From the NCBI GenBank assembly GCA_963281155.1, contig CAUJLY010000004.1, positions 2,666,001 to 2,730,000 on the forward strand: a DNA stretch of 64,000 nt, written 5' to 3'. A program made the translations under genes and the position numbers. This DNA comes from Rhabditophanes sp. KR3021 (taxonomy: Eukaryota > Nematoda > Chromadorea > Rhabditida > Alloionematidae). This document shows, one piece after another, positions 1-12,285 of the stretch. Each line of letters starts with the position of its first letter. Position 1 is the first letter of the stretch. The notes below the pieces were generated by a model. The model saw only the letters and a list, made by a program, of their open reading frames with translations. It ran no database searches and had not been told where the DNA came from.

Positions 1-35
1 AATAGAAGGCAAATGTTGCCTAGATTTTACACTTT

Positions 36-187
36 CTACAACAGATTGAAGATTCTTGGAGGTAACGGGGATACGGAAGAAAGTTCTGGCCATTTTTTAG
101 TATCTTCCTCAAGCATATCGTCTAATTTGGCTAATGAAGCTGTATTTTGCTTGCAATAATATGGACATTGGAAGTACATTCCAGGAC
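36..187 (-). CDS. 3'-terminal coding exon of an unidentified gene
   Basis: On the minus strand a TTGTTGTAG acceptor (ends at 188) is followed by 50 open codons to a TAG stop at 38-36. The peptide starts PGMYFQCPYYCKQ and ends SPLPPRIFNLL. The exon must begin with two bases finishing a split codon. More codon-like minus-strand text lies at about 590-700 (NELPANKTLMSINPG) and 340-450 (SSLQNRTAECALALLGEMF), but I could not join these into one frame, so the gene structure is open. I do not recognise the family. Confidence 0.35.
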
Positions 188-719
188 CTACAACAATAAA
201 TAATTAAATATGCATCTAAACCCTCTTAAGACATTGAAATGGATATTACATTTTGTTACAAATTCCTAAAAATAGATACGAAATCCCTCAACATACCTAC
301 GTGATCCAAAGTATAATTTGTCTTGATGCTAATAGGTTTCTAAAGAAGCTTTTCGTTTCAAATCTGATAATCCGCCGGAAGAAACATTTCTCCAAGCAGA
401 GCAAGTGCACATTCAGCCGTCCTATTTTGAAGACTCGAGATTGCGACTAAGTTGCCAAAAAGTGTAAAATTAGATGAATTTATATTAGTTTTGTATGTTA
501 CAGCTAGTCTTTGTCCAAGTTTTAATAACATCTATATTCCTTCCAATTTTTAATATTAAACGGAGAGAGAATTACATACTTACATTCGTCAATTCACCAG
601 GATTTATAGACATCAAAGTTTTGTTAGCAGGTAATTCGTTGGGGAAATCCTTAGAATATATTAATATACACACAAAATTTATATTATCGAAACGATCATA
701 ATTACGCTGGTAGATGATA

Positions 720-1541
720 AAATATATTTTTTTAACACCTAATATGTATACAATAACTTTTTAAACGATATACATGAGTTTGATGAATGTCACAACCATC
801 GTTTCTTAAAAACCCTGAAAAACCATTAACATTTAGTGTATTTTTAAAACTCATCATCACAAAAATGTTGATTTTTTGGTATTTATTTTTTTAATGTTCT
901 GAGCCTAAAAAGTTGTTGAACTTAAAGTGTTTGATAGTTGAGTTATTAAAAAGATAAGCATATCTTTAATTCCTCCACCACCGAAATCATACATTTTAGT
1001 GCAATATTAAATTCTGATTTCTTCTTGATTAAAACCAGTTGTATAGTCAAAATATCATGGACAGGCCTTAAATAAGTTCAAATTGGCTAATAAGACTGAA
1101 GACCTTGATTTTTCCCAGACTTGCTCCAGGAATGAGCCCTAAACTGATATTATGAAAAAACCGTTGCACCAGTTTGTAGAGCTGGAAAAACTGAATTTAA
1201 TGGCATAAAATCAAGAGCTTACGGGGTTCGCTTGCTAGGACGACTAATAAGGTAGACCACAAGTGGTAAAAAATATTTTTTTGTAATATGTTTATAAGTG
1301 TCAAAATAGGTTTATATTAATCAACGCTCTTATGTAGAAAGTTAAAATCTCATTTGGTTAGGCCGCCTGAAAGGCAATGATAAAGAAAGGAAGTCTGGGA
1401 AAGGTGTATTCCTATTGTGGTATATTTAAAAAAGTAGCAACATTTTAAAGCAAGATCTGCTTAGTTTCGGTTAAAATATATACTCATATCCACAATTTAT
1501 TGTCATTAATTTATCTGTTAATAAGTATTTAGTAAGTATAT
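720..1541. other. intergenic stretch, nothing recognised
   Basis: AT-rich sequence between the left-edge exons and the 3' end of PEX3. No open frame of useful length, RNA gene or clear repeat was seen. Confidence 0.5.
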
Positions 1542-3354
1542 TTAAGATGTCATGTGCATTATTCTATCAAATGAAAATTGTTGAATCTCGTCAGTTAAAT
1601 ATGGATCATTTGCTTTAACAATTTTTTTATAAGAGTCTGCAAACGTAGCTTCTAATTTTGGCATGAGAGAAATGTAATGACAAGATCCTGATTCTATAAC
1701 TTTAAATGCATTGGCTGCAAAAAGATTGACAAACTTAATAGAAACATCGTTGACTACATCTTTTTTCTGGGCCATTTCTAACAAATCAACATATTCTTCA
1801 AACAAAATAACAAGTTCCATCTGCTGTTGTTTAACAAACTTCATATGTGGTACGAATTTTTCATCAATCCTTTCGAAGAATGCATTTTCCAAGACTGTTG
1901 TTGTCAACGACCTCAATAGCACTTTAAATTCACCTTCTGAGAATATTTTCTTTAAGCTTAAAGCTTCAATATCAGGGGCAGTAATTTCATCAATTTTGGT
2001 AAATATGTTTTCCAAATTATTTGACGAAGCAAAAACAGTTATCATTTCCAAGAATGTTTGGGTAAAAAAAGCCTCAGAATCTTGGTCCCCAATAATAGGC
2101 TTCTTAGACGTATGAGTCATCTCATATGTCATAACATTTGCTTGACATTCCAAAGCCGTTAGCATTAATACACTGGTCACAGAGAATGAAACAATTCGAC
2201 CAATGACCAACCTTCCAAGCTCATTGAATAATTCAGCTTTTTTACTTGAATTTTCTGCTTTTTTAAACTTTTCCTTCATCACATTTAGATCATAATGTAG
2301 ATCAAGAGCTTCAAGTATCTTTGGATAAAATTCTTGCATTTTTTTCGCCCTAGCTGAATCAAAAAATTATAGATGAGTAAACAATCAAATTTTTATAATT
2401 TCTATATTTTACTGCTTGATAAATATACCAAAATGAATGCAAATAAATTTAAATGGGATAGTAATAGTCAGATATTATTCCAACTGAAGTAACGTGCTAT
2501 TATTAAGCTCAAACATTTGTTTATGATGGAGTAAAGTATTATGCTATCTTCAATGCTGGGTTGTCAAATATAATAATTCTGAGTAAAATGTATGCCTGTT
2601 GTTTGTACAACTGAGTATTATAGTTTTAACCTCCACAGTGGCAAAAAACGCATTAATCTTCACTGACCAGTGCAATAATTTTTATAAACAACGGACAAAA
2701 TCTTTCTGTCTCGGATCATAGAAATTATGATGAGTTTCAAAGTTTAAAATTTCAATTGTAACTCATAAAGAATATCCTCAATGGTAGCGCAAAAACTGTT
2801 ATTGAACCTGGTCTTAACGACGAATGGATCCACACTACATGAACCTATACGAATGCTGCTAGATCCTGTGACATGAGGGACTATGATCAAATATCTTAAA
2901 GATGGACATATGACAATAGCTTCGAATATAACTATTTTGAAGGGGAAATTCAACTTTAGATCTATTTTATAATTATTTACTTGTAAACCTATTTTCTATC
3001 CTTAATCATACAGCTAATTTTGTGTCTTTTTTTTTTACTATTTTTGATAACTTAAAAACCCTATTTTTTAGGCTTTTTGAATTTATTTTCTTGACTCACA
3101 TGTTGAGTATGCATTGAGCAAATATTCTCGTTTTTTCTGCAAAAATAAGAATACAAAGATCGAATCAAAAATGTTACCTTTAGAATGTCAATTTTATTAT
3201 TGTACTCAGATTCCCATTGTTCATGAATAGATTGCTTGTTTTCATCTTCTTTGTTCCAGTAATTGTATGCAAATACCGTCCCACCAGCCAAGACTGCCCC
3301 TGTTGCAATTATAGCTTTCTTATGCTTCTTAACATATTCGTATGCACTCCACAT
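1542..3354 (-). CDS. PEX3: Peroxin-3 (peroxisome membrane biogenesis)
   Basis: Three exons: 3354-3178, 3136-3100 and 2353-1542, about 341 aa (human PEX3 373). The start fits PEX3 closely: MWSAYEYVKKHKKAIIATG, a short basic N-terminus followed by a membrane segment (residues about 14-32), then KKREYLLNAYST in the place of the conserved xRRQYHFxxNQRTC. The large exon has NELGRLVIGRIVSFSVTSV, matching the PEX3 helix that follows the docking region. Intron 1 is only 41 nt; intron 2 (3099-2354) is 746 nt, and the phases agree at both joins. Known role: PEX3 sits in the peroxisomal membrane and docks PEX19 carrying membrane-protein cargo. The gene diverges from the chemoreceptor gene at 3947. The open frame at 2744-2953 lies inside intron 2 and is probably chance. 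Confidence 0.85.
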
Positions 3355-3946
3355 GGCTTCTAATATATAGTAAATTGAGTTAAATAAAAGTAGAACTACA
3401 AAATGTATACCAAAAAAGTAGTGTCTAATATAGGTTGTTGATTAGGGTAGAACAATCTAATCAATCGTTAATGTCAAGGTACTATAATTTATAGTTTGAT
3501 CTAACGTAGCCATTTTCTCATTCCACAATGATCATACCATTTAAATGATTTGCACTCAAATAATTTAAATCTCTTACCTAACTGAAAAGCTTCAATAATA
3601 TTTTAAACACTACTACATATTTTTGTCGATAAAGCACAAGTTTCACCCATTTCCGTTTAGTCGGAAAGTGCTTGAGGTTTTGCTTACAAAAGAATCAAAA
3701 CACTTATTGTTCATGGTATTTGAAAGAAACCAATTGAAACATTGCAAATAGACATCTAAATAATAAACCAGAAACAATGATAAACTGTATATTATAAATT
3801 GCAATTATTCAAAGTTAATTTTACTTAAGGAATAAATGACCTATATCAAACAAGTTATTTAAAAAAATCAAAGTACCCATTTCGCTAATAAAATGAATAA
3901 CCAACAAATAGTTTAATCATTGTTTAATTGCAGTCTGAATTTTAAG
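3355..3946. other. divergent intergenic region PEX3/chemoreceptor
   Basis: No gene seen. A TTTAATTGCAG acceptor-like site ending at 3936, 10 nt before the receptor ATG, fits a trans-splice site or the end of a 5'-UTR intron. Confidence 0.4.
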
Positions 3947-5108
3947 ATGTTAAATGTCTCAAACTGCCTTTTTGCCCATAAGTTTTTTGAGGAATCAAAT
4001 ATTATACATATCATCTATAACTGCCAAGCAATAATAGCCTTTATTTCCTTATTACTATTTGCATTAATTGGAATTAAAGTTTACTTAAATGAACGTCTCG
4101 ATTTAAGTATGAAATCAGTATTATTTGGGCTAAATTTTTCAATTTTTTTAATCTGTATTGGAATATTAACTCCTTCCTTATATTATTTGCAAGCTATTTA
4201 CATTCAACCAGGAGAAACACTATGTATGTGGATGAATTTCAAATACATAGATTGTATCGGCTTATACTTTCTTTACAATCTTGGAGTAGTTAACTTCTTG
4301 TTTTGTCCTTTATTTTTGGCGATAGAAAGGTTGATATCGGAATTCAAGACTTCAGGCGCATTCACATCAATTGCATTGTTATTAGGACAGGTAAAATGAC
4401 AGCTAATACGAATACATATCCTTTTACAAAAATATATCCTTCTACCAAAAATATATTCTTATAACAAAAATGCCAATTCTTTTTTGCTGTGAATAATATT
4501 TTCATGATATGTACTTAATATTTTATTGTTTTCAGATGTTAATACCTTCATCGACATTTTTATTTTTAATCCCAACCGAGAAATCAGACTCGATATTTCC
4601 ACATTGCAGTTTTCACAGTCTTCAATTCTTTCGCAATAAAACACTTTTTAACATATTAGTATGCATTCAACTAATCGCTCTTTTCGTATATACCTCACTC
4701 ATCTTTAATCGAAGTAACCATTTTCTGAGCAAAGAAGTAGGAATCTATGATCGCAAGAACAATAGTCTTAAAATAAGAGATTCAACAAAGTCTTACAGCA
4801 TGTTAATGCAATGGAAAGTATGGAACGACACTGAAATGACACTGCCCATCATAATAATGTCAACCTTTTATTTTATTTCAACAGTTTTGGTTGAATATGG
4901 TTTTATTACTCTAATGCAAGATTATTTCATGTCAACGACTGCAAACAAAACGCATTCAGATATTTTCGAAGTTACCAAATACAATGAAATACAAGTACTA
5001 TGTGGTCCAGTTTTTTTAATAATCATATTTTTATTCATCTATTCAAAAATTGAAAAAGATGTTTACTTTAACAAACATAAACCTGGTGAAACAATTATAA
5101 TCACTTAA
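3947..5108 (+). CDS. Nematode serpentine chemoreceptor (Sra/Srab-like 7TM)
   Basis: Exons 3947-4390 and 4536-5108, 338 aa, phase-0 join. About seven hydrophobic segments can be counted. The end of TM3 reads LFLAIERLISEF, the ERxI/F-type motif of nematode Sra/Srab receptors. The loop before TM6 has charged text (KEVGIYDRKNNSLKIRD) where these families carry the RYQxxEN-type region. Such receptors sit in the plasma membrane of chemosensory neurons; the ligand cannot be read from sequence. I chose ATG 3947 because it directly follows an acceptor-like TTTAATTGCAG; the frame is open upstream of it but has no other ATG. Family assignment rests on layout and motifs, so the exact subfamily is uncertain. 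Confidence 0.6.
4417..4471 (+). repeat. three-copy ~20-bp tandem repeat in intron
   Basis: Inside the chemoreceptor intron, units like ATATCCTTTTACAAAA recur three times with a period near 20 bp and a few changes between copies. Confidence 0.6.
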
Positions 5109-5178
5109 CCAAAGATAACAAAAATAAAACAACAAAATTTAACAAATAAACTTGTAAAACTAAACAACAATTTTTTAA

Positions 5179-8100
5179 TTACTTCTTCTTGCCTAATCTC
5201 TTCTTGTAGCTGATCTTTCTAGTTGGACCTTTGGCTTTCTTATTGTCCAAATCTTCCATGATATCGTCCAAGACGTCAACATTCTGTCTAGCATCAGCAA
5301 ACAAATCTTTAGAAGATCTTGGGGCCTTTGAAAGTGGTGCTTCTCCAAGGAATGGATTGTCATCGTCGGAATCGTCAACGTCCATTTCTTCATCGGAATC
5401 AGCTCCATCATCTGAATCACTGCCTTGATTTTCAAACCCGACTTCCTCTTCACTATCATCGCCCTCTTCTCCATCACTGTCGAGACCTTCGAGAACTTTA
5501 GAAAGATCTTGTTCGGCTTCGTCACTTCTCTTTCTCTTTTTTCCACTCTTTTCCTTAACAATGAATTCTTTGTCGAAGTCTGCAAATTCATCGTCATCGA
5601 CATCATCATTCATATCGAATTTGTCGAGCTGCCCAGTGTATTTGTTGAGAACATCATTGAATTCATCTGAATTGATAGAATCATTGTCATCATCATCTTT
5701 CTTAGTAGCTCCACCTAGTTTCAAGCAAGCATATCTGTGCAAGTATCTTTCTTCCAATGGAATATCTTGTTCCTCAGTCTTAATGTATTCCTCAGAATTG
5801 ACAGCCAAATTCTTGATTGTCTTCTTTTGTCTGTCCATTCGGGCAATAGCTCTGTTCTTTCCCTTTTGGAATGCAAAACGATCCAAGAATCTAATGATCG
5901 ACAAGTCTTCTTTGAAGTTCCCTTCAAACGTCAATTTCTTTCCTTCAAGAAGCTTCACAGCAAAATCAGCAACAACTGGATGGTAATGGGAGGTCAAGTA
6001 GAAAAGTTCCAAATCACATGCTTTGTGAGCATTAGCAAACAGAGGGTTGAATCCTTAATAGATGAACGTAATTATTATAATACAAAACATAAATAAATGA
6101 TAACTTTTTTTAAACAACACACTTTTAGCGCCTTTTAACTTGCGTGCGTTTGATCTTAATAATGACGATTTAGACCAAAATTTGAATTAAACAATTGCTC
6201 CCAAATAAAAGTAAATTGATGATTTCAAGAGGTCCTATAGCAAAAATTAGAGGGTGTGTTCATCAGTAACCTATGGTTTCTAAGGAGTAGAAAATGGCAT
6301 TTGATTCATTTCTAATTTTGGCTTATCGTCATGAGTAGAAAAGGATTATCACAAGGTACTTCTTTTCTTTTATTAAAAAGCCAAGAATGGAAGTAATTGT
6401 AATGATGATTATGTAAATCTTATACTATGTTCAAATTTGGAGATGGATCATCAATAAGGCAGGACATTGGGGGAGTTCTTGGTAAAGACTCACAATATCA
6501 ATAACCGTATCTCAATTTTCGTATTATTTTATTTAAAAGTTTTAATTCTTCTTCGTTTAAGTTTACTCAAAAAATGTGAATTTCTTTACCTTACTAACAA
6601 AACGCATAAATATCAATAAACAGTAACAGATAAATTATGCGAATTACTCAAATAGATAACCCAATATTTTTGATTTTTAAATTTAATACAAACTTACCAT
6701 GACCATTATATGACTTGGATTGATTTTTATCAGCTGTAGCTTCACATTTCATATTCCAACCTCCCTTATTCAAGGAGGAGTGGTCAACTTTAGCCTCGAT
6801 CTTTACAACTTTGCCATCGGCATCTACGTCATAATCGTAGTAAATTTCATCTTCCTCCACTTCAATTTCATCCTTAACGATAATTGTGCCATCTTTGGCG
6901 ACAGCAATATTGGAGTCTGCTGCTTTCTTTCTCATGACCAAGTTTTTATTAATTTCAGCAAGTTTCCCAATTGTGAACAATGCTTCAGCGACAAAGTCAG
7001 GCATTCCTGTTAAAGCCATTTGAAGGAGACGTTTGATGAAAGCTCGTTGCCTTTCGAAGTTTGAGTCACCTTTAACAACAGTAAACAACAAATAGAAAAG
7101 ATCTTTTTGCAACTTTTGATTAGGTTCACGTAACAAGAACCGATAAAATGAGGCATAAAATTGATCACTGACAGATCCACTGACAACACTGGTGCTATAA
7201 ATGAGTCTCAACGTTTTCATGGCAATAGGATACTTTGACAAAGACACTAATTTGTAAAGACTTTCTAATTCGGTTCCCATTTCTTCAATCTTCTCCTTGA
7301 TGAACGGCAAAATTCTATAAACTCCAACAATCAACAATTCCATGATTTTGCATTCGACATTCTTCTGAGAAATTAATGTTTTGATGAGAGAAAAGAAAAT
7401 GGTCAAAATTGACTTGGCAAGATCTTTGTCCATGACAGACAGTTCAATTTGAGTTAAAAAACCAGCCGCGTATTGTTGAGTTCTGATTGGGATATTTCTT
7501 CTGAACAATAATGCCTCAATCTCCTTAACGACAATTCCCTTCATGTCAGGGTGCTTTTGTAATAACTTCTTCAACAGTGCAATAATGTGGGAAGCACTTT
7601 GGCGATTTGGGTTACCAAGTTGATTGACAATCAGAGAAAGAATTTCACTTTCTCTTTCTGGTCTTTCTGCCAACAAGTCCATCAACAAGTTACTGCTCTG
7701 AGTCGAGACATTTTCCACAGTTACACCACTACAACCATCCAATGCTTTCAAGAATTTGTAGTAAATATCCTTGAGGTCGGATTCAAATTTCCACATCACC
7801 AGTTTCTTTTCATAATCCTCATTTCCTTCCACCAATTTGGCCAATGGACGTTTAGAGAAAGGAATTAGCTTTCTGGTTGTTGGCAAAAGATCCACCATGA
7901 ACATATCCTTCAACAATTTAACAGAAGAAAACAAGTTTCTCAATTTCTTCTTTTCACAAATAGCGACCAAACTTTTCAAATGATTCATAGAATGAACAGG
8001 GCTCTTTCTAATATTCAATTGCATAGCAGAAACTTTATCATTGAAAGTACCTTTTGATAGAACTGTTTCCATCCAGGCAACGCTGCTCATTCCAGAATCT

Positions 8101-8327
8101 TTATTGTGGTGATAAAGATCGATATCCTTCTGCCAGATAGTCTCAGCTTCACTTTCGATGGCTGCCAATTCTTCTCCCTTTAGAAGATCCTCTTCGCAAG
8201 TAGCTTTGTCATTGTACGTGTTATCATACCACTTAGTGTTTGCTGGATGTTGAATAATCAAAACATGTTTGGAAACTTGTTTCTTTTTTCCCTTTGATTT
8301 TACGACAGTACTTGGCTTCTTGGTCAT
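5179..8327 (-). CDS. CEBPZ: CEBPZ / NOC1 (Mak21), ribosome biogenesis
   Basis: Exons 8327-6698 and 6053-5179, about 834 aa (C. elegans homologue of similar size). The middle holds the helical CBF/Mak21 domain (for example YRFLLREPNQKLQKDLFYLL at about residue 400). The exon join, phase 1, gives GHGFNPLFANAHKACDLELF, then TSHYHPVVADFA, the conserved C-terminal block of this family. The tail is highly acidic (runs of D/E) and ends in basic KKRLGKKK, as in Noc1-type nucleolar proteins. Known role: with NOC2 it acts in early 60S pre-ribosome maturation. The start lies directly behind AAATTTTAG, and the gene follows FNTB by 125 nt with an AATAAA in between, so it is probably the second gene of an operon. 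Confidence 0.9.
6054..6697 (-). other. CEBPZ intron
   Basis: 644-nt intron with G|GTAAG donor and TTAAG acceptor. Its 3' end (about 6067-6128) resembles the 3' end of FNTB intron 2 (see repeat at 9388-9450). Nothing else recognised. Confidence 0.6.
6067..6128 (+). repeat. dispersed ~60-bp element, copy A
   Basis: Plus-strand text AATTATTATAA..AACATAAATAAA..TGAT...TTTTTTAAACAA matches 9388-9450 with small gaps. It sits at the 3' end of the CEBPZ intron. By eye identity is roughly 80-85%. Confidence 0.5.
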
Positions 8328-8452
8328 CTAAAATTTAATTAATTATAAGCAATGGTGCTAAATAGAGATATCAGGAAGAAGTAAATCTTTTTGCAAAAAT
8401 TAGAATTCTATTTGAATAAATATTTTAATTACAAATTTTATTATTCAGACAA

Positions 8453-9802
8453 TTATAAATTTCTGAAATATCTCAATCCCTGTTCACATAAGCCTTTGGA
8501 TACGTTATAGAGTGGTTCGATTTCAACAAGAAGGTTTTTTTCTTTGCCAATAATTTCATCTGGCTTTCCAGCATGTTGAGCAATAGATAATCCACTCAAT
8601 GAGTAACATGTGTGATACAAATCAGGGCTTTTCTTCGGTTTGTCTTTAAGACCTCCAAAAGGATCTTGGGAAATGAATAAGGTGTAAGCTTGTAACCCAA
8701 TATGGTTTAGTTTAGGGGCTAAAAATGGCTTATTTTCATTTTTAGAGAACATCTCAAGGATTGGATAGCTGGCTCCCTGCCAAAATGAATAGCAGGCATC
8801 TACTAACTTGTTAGTTCTACCACAAAAAGCACCTTCATACCGATATTGCTTTGAATACAACCAGGAGTTTAATCTAGTCATATTAATCATATCAAAGCGA
8901 TTCAAGAAGCCCAAAGTAGCCACGGCACAATAAGTATAACCCCCGTGCGCCTCCACATCGGGCAACGCTCCGAAGCCTCCTTCGAATGTTTGGCAATCTC
9001 TAACCCAAACTGCCGTTCCTTTGAACAAAGATGACAAGTTCAAATTGCACATTGACGCAACAGAAATCGCACAATACACTGCTCGAATATCAATTTCACC
9101 ACCTTCATGCATATGAAAACTGCCATCTCCCACACTCATTCTTTTGATAAATTCAAATAAAGTCCCCCTGTTAATTATCTTGTATGCTCTTTCCGTTCCA
9201 ATTTCAATCAAGGCCATACAAGCCCCATATGTTGGAGCTAAGTGGGGTAATTGACCAGGAGCCCCTGCAAAACCACCTTTCTTATCTTGACAGCATTCAA
9301 TAAAATCCATAACATTGTTTGCTGTCTCATCGCTTACCTCTCTATCTAAGAGACGTAGTGTATGCATCGCCCTAAATCAGAACCATAATTATTATAAATA
9401 ACATAAATAAAATGATGAGCTTTTTAAACAATATCTTAGCTGTATCATATCTTTGCAATATTTTAAACAAAAGTTTAACCCTCCTACTACTCACCAATAG
9501 CAAAACCACGTTTTGCTCGAATCCATTGAACCATAGCTACCAGGAAGCCTTTTAAGATTGCGAAGAGCAAAGTTTGCATGTTTTTCTCTAGCCAATTCAA
9601 TTTGTTCACAAGCATTTTCCTTAGTTAATTTGTGGTAGCCGATCATGAAATCATATTCATCTTGAATGTCAGTCTCCGTCCAACTCTAAAAATGTGTTAC
9701 AATTAGGTGCAAAAATATATTTACCTGTTCTGCGTAAGAGTCTGTCTTTACGCCAAGAGAATCTGAAAGCCATGATTCATCGAAAATTGTAAAAGAACCC
9801 AT
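8453..9802 (-). CDS. FNTB: Protein farnesyltransferase beta subunit
   Basis: Exons 9802-9725, 9685-9495 and 9371-8453, 395 aa (rat 437). The joins restore SKTWFCYWAMHTLRLLDRE, the conserved entry into the alpha-alpha barrel. Repeated prenyltransferase GGF/G-type motifs are visible (KGGFAGAPGQ, EGGFGALPD, YEGAFCGR, DPFGGLKDKP). Zinc ligands are present: Asp and Cys in LVDACYSFWQ and His in DLYHTCYSLSG. Known role: with the alpha subunit it attaches farnesyl to CAAX cysteines in the cytosol. The stop is 125 nt before CEBPZ on the same strand; AATAAA lies just behind the stop. Confidence 0.93.
9388..9477 (+). repeat. dispersed element, full copy B
   Basis: Lies in FNTB intron 2. Its left half matches 6067-6128; its right half (TGTATCATATCTTTGCAATA and flanks, about 9426-9477) matches 59517-59569. 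It therefore joins two pieces seen separately elsewhere, which suggests a repeat family. Confidence 0.5.
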
Positions 9803-10433
9803 ATTGAAAATTAAAACTCTTTTTAAATGTGTGGAATGTCGTGCCCTTTCTCCCAATCAATTTCTGCTCAGAATGCAGAATTTTAGGTAAAATATTGTTG
9901 CAAACAAAAAGGCGTGACAATTTTTATTTTTTCAATCTTTAAGTTACAATCCTGATTTGTAATATTTTTTCCATATTAACCGATTATTTCAACCTTGTTG
10001 CCTTATTTTGTGCCATTTTGATCAAAAAATGATCTCTAAACATATAATTTGATTTATTAAGTGACGCTTCCCAAACTTATTGCTTTTTTGACAAAATTAG
10101 CATTGAAACGTTATAAAGATAAACATTAATTTTAGTAAAAACGTTATAAAGATAAACATTGATTCTACTAAAAACGTTAATCTCAATGTAAAGGTTGATT
10201 TTTATGCAAACTGTATATTATAAGATGACCCTTTGGAATCACTATCAGCACCATTCTTTAGATCTTAAAAAAACGAATTAGACAATATTTTATCGTTATA
10301 TTCTAGATGAAAGAGAAGACATGTTATCACTTTTTAAAGAACCCCACCACAAACGATTCGCACCAGTGTATATATCATAGTTCCTTTATCATTGCGATCT
10401 TTTACAAATTACCCATACTTTATAGGTTACACC
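9803..10433. other. divergent region FNTB / bZIP 1
   Basis: AT-rich. Contains a two-to-three-copy tandem repeat at 10107-10179 and a TATATAT box at 10369-10375, about 60 nt before the bZIP ATG. Otherwise nothing recognised. Confidence 0.5.
10107..10179 (+). repeat. 33-bp tandem repeat, two copies plus start of third
   Basis: AACGTTATAAAGATAAACAT begins at 10107 and again at 10140 (period 33); AACGTTAATC at about 10173 starts a broken third copy. It lies about 260 bp upstream of bZIP 1. Confidence 0.75.
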
Positions 10434-11150
10434 ATGGTTACACAGTCCTTACACTGTCTGGACAATAATAATCAAATAAACCAACTAAAATTCGTCCACT
10501 GCTGCGAAAAAGAATCTCCATCTACGGAAACTTTTTCTCCCGAAGAATGTCAATACACTAAACAAGGAGACTCTTCACATGAATCTGCTGCCTGTGAATC
10601 TGAATATTGCAACAAAACACTCATTTGCTCCGACTACGAATGTGACGAGGAACATTCGTGTGATTCTAGAGTTGAAATTAAACATTTGACAGCACCATTA
10701 ACGTATGAACAATGTCACCAACGTCATACTCAAAACTATACGTATGTTTGTTATCAAAAATTATAGTCTTTTAATTATCTATATTTAAGATCAAAATTAA
10801 ACAACAAGTGCTGCCAGGTGCAACGCTGGATTGACGGAATTATTGATGAAGTTAGGGCTGAATTAGCAGCTGAAAAATGCGAATGTACCAATATTAAACA
10901 TTGTACCCATGAGCGTGTTTCTTTAAAGCAATTATCAAAGCATGAGATACTGGAAAGGAAGAAATATCAGAATCGGCAGGCGGCAGCCAAATATCGACAA
11001 AAGAAAAAAGTCAATTCTCAACTAGATAAGGCTTCTATGGATGTATTAATGAAGAAGAATAAAGAACTCAAGGGTGTGGTATACAACTTAGAAACCCAAA
11101 TATACAGCGCTAAAACTCAAATGGCCAAGTTAAAAATCGCCGTCCCTTAA
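10434..11150 (+). CDS. ATF4-type bZIP transcription factor 1
   Basis: ATG at 10434 (ACACCATGG) lies behind an ACTTTATAG acceptor-like site and about 60 nt after a TATA box. Exon 1 runs to about 10744 and exon 2 from about 10818 (acceptor CTGCCAG); a donor GTTTGT gives a phase-0 join QNYTY|VQRWIDG. The better consensus donor GTATGT four bases earlier would break frame, so the join is tentative. The N-terminal half is rich in Cys, Glu and Ser. The basic region is ERKKYQNRQAAAKYRQKKK, then a weak leucine zipper (about residues 180-211). Its RYRQKxK-like core fits ATF4/ATF5. The WIDGIIDEVRAELAAE block is shared with the next gene (WIDALILETKEELKAE), so the two are paralogues. Confidence 0.75.
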
Positions 11151-12285
11151 TTATTCGTAATAAACTTTACTTGTTTTGATTTATTTGATATTTAATTCCC
11201 AATTTGACGTAAAAAAGCAGCCGACCAAATTTCAGGTTTATTTATATATTTTTTGGGAAGGTTTTGTGCCTTTGATATTTATTTTAACTTCGTTTAATAT
11301 TACAGTAAAATATTTGAATTTAATACGTTATCAGTATCCTAATGTCGTAAAGAGTTGCATGTAAAAGAGATAGAGAGAAGACTCTCGTCCATTTAATCTT
11401 TTCGTTGTCAGATGGTTTTGTTAGTTGATGGAAATAAGCACATCAATTGTCAATTAGTTAACATTTGATGTGATCATTTTCTACACACGATACATCGCCA
11501 GTCTAATGCGATTTAAAAATTTTTGTTTCCGTTTTGTTTCACATCTGTGGCAGAGAAACAAATTAATCAATACTTCTATGTACCGGTTCCTGCTGATTGC
11601 GACTGTACAGACATTCATGGTCTTAAGAATAACATATCAAAAAAGTAGATATATAATTGTATATGCGACTAGAAGTGCGGTCATTTTATTAGGTACGATT
11701 GGCTAACCACACTCGCTATTAATCTATCACTCTATTAAACTATTCATAATTAGAAGTTTACTTCGTCTTATAGTGCATATGCGACATTCACGTGTTTTAC
11801 ATAATATACTCTGATCTACTGATTTCTACACTTTAAACCTATCGAGGCTTCTTTGATCGTCATGGGTTATCTTAAACATGCTTTCACGTAGACGACAATA
11901 ATGTAGTTGCCATTTTAATGGGATAGGTGTAGTTGCTGCGTATACAATTAAGATAGTGCATGCGTTTATTGTTCACACACCAAGATAACCTTCCCCTTCT
12001 TTATATTCTGTCTTTTTTGACATTTCTACTTTATAACATTGGTAGCACATTTTTTGTCGGAAAAGTCCTACTTAAAGGGTCCATACTTTACGCTTAGGTA
12101 GATTCCATTTTTTGAAGAGCTTATACATACTTACTTTATGCATAAATTATATACTTTCAGATAATATTCAATTCTCTTTCGTCTAACTACAAAGACACGC
12201 TCGCTATCACTCTTAAATCACAAGTTTAAAAGTTCTACATTCACTGATTACCAAGTCAATATTCATTCAAAATCAAAAAAGAAAA
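11151..12285. other. intergenic region between the two bZIP genes
   Basis: No gene supported; short open frames at 11176-11364 and 11470-11706 lack coding character. The end holds a TATATA box (12148-12153) and a CTTTCAG acceptor-like site (ends 12160). The remaining leader to ATG 12286 contains no ATG, so no upstream ORF of the ATF4 type is visible in that part. Confidence 0.5.

Noticed and set aside
2744..2953. Minus-strand open frame inside PEX3 intron 2
   Set aside because: No domain, and PEX3 joins in phase without it.
5231..6096. Plus-strand open frames over the CEBPZ acidic tail
   Set aside because: Reverse complement of Asp/Glu codons gives Ser-rich shadows.
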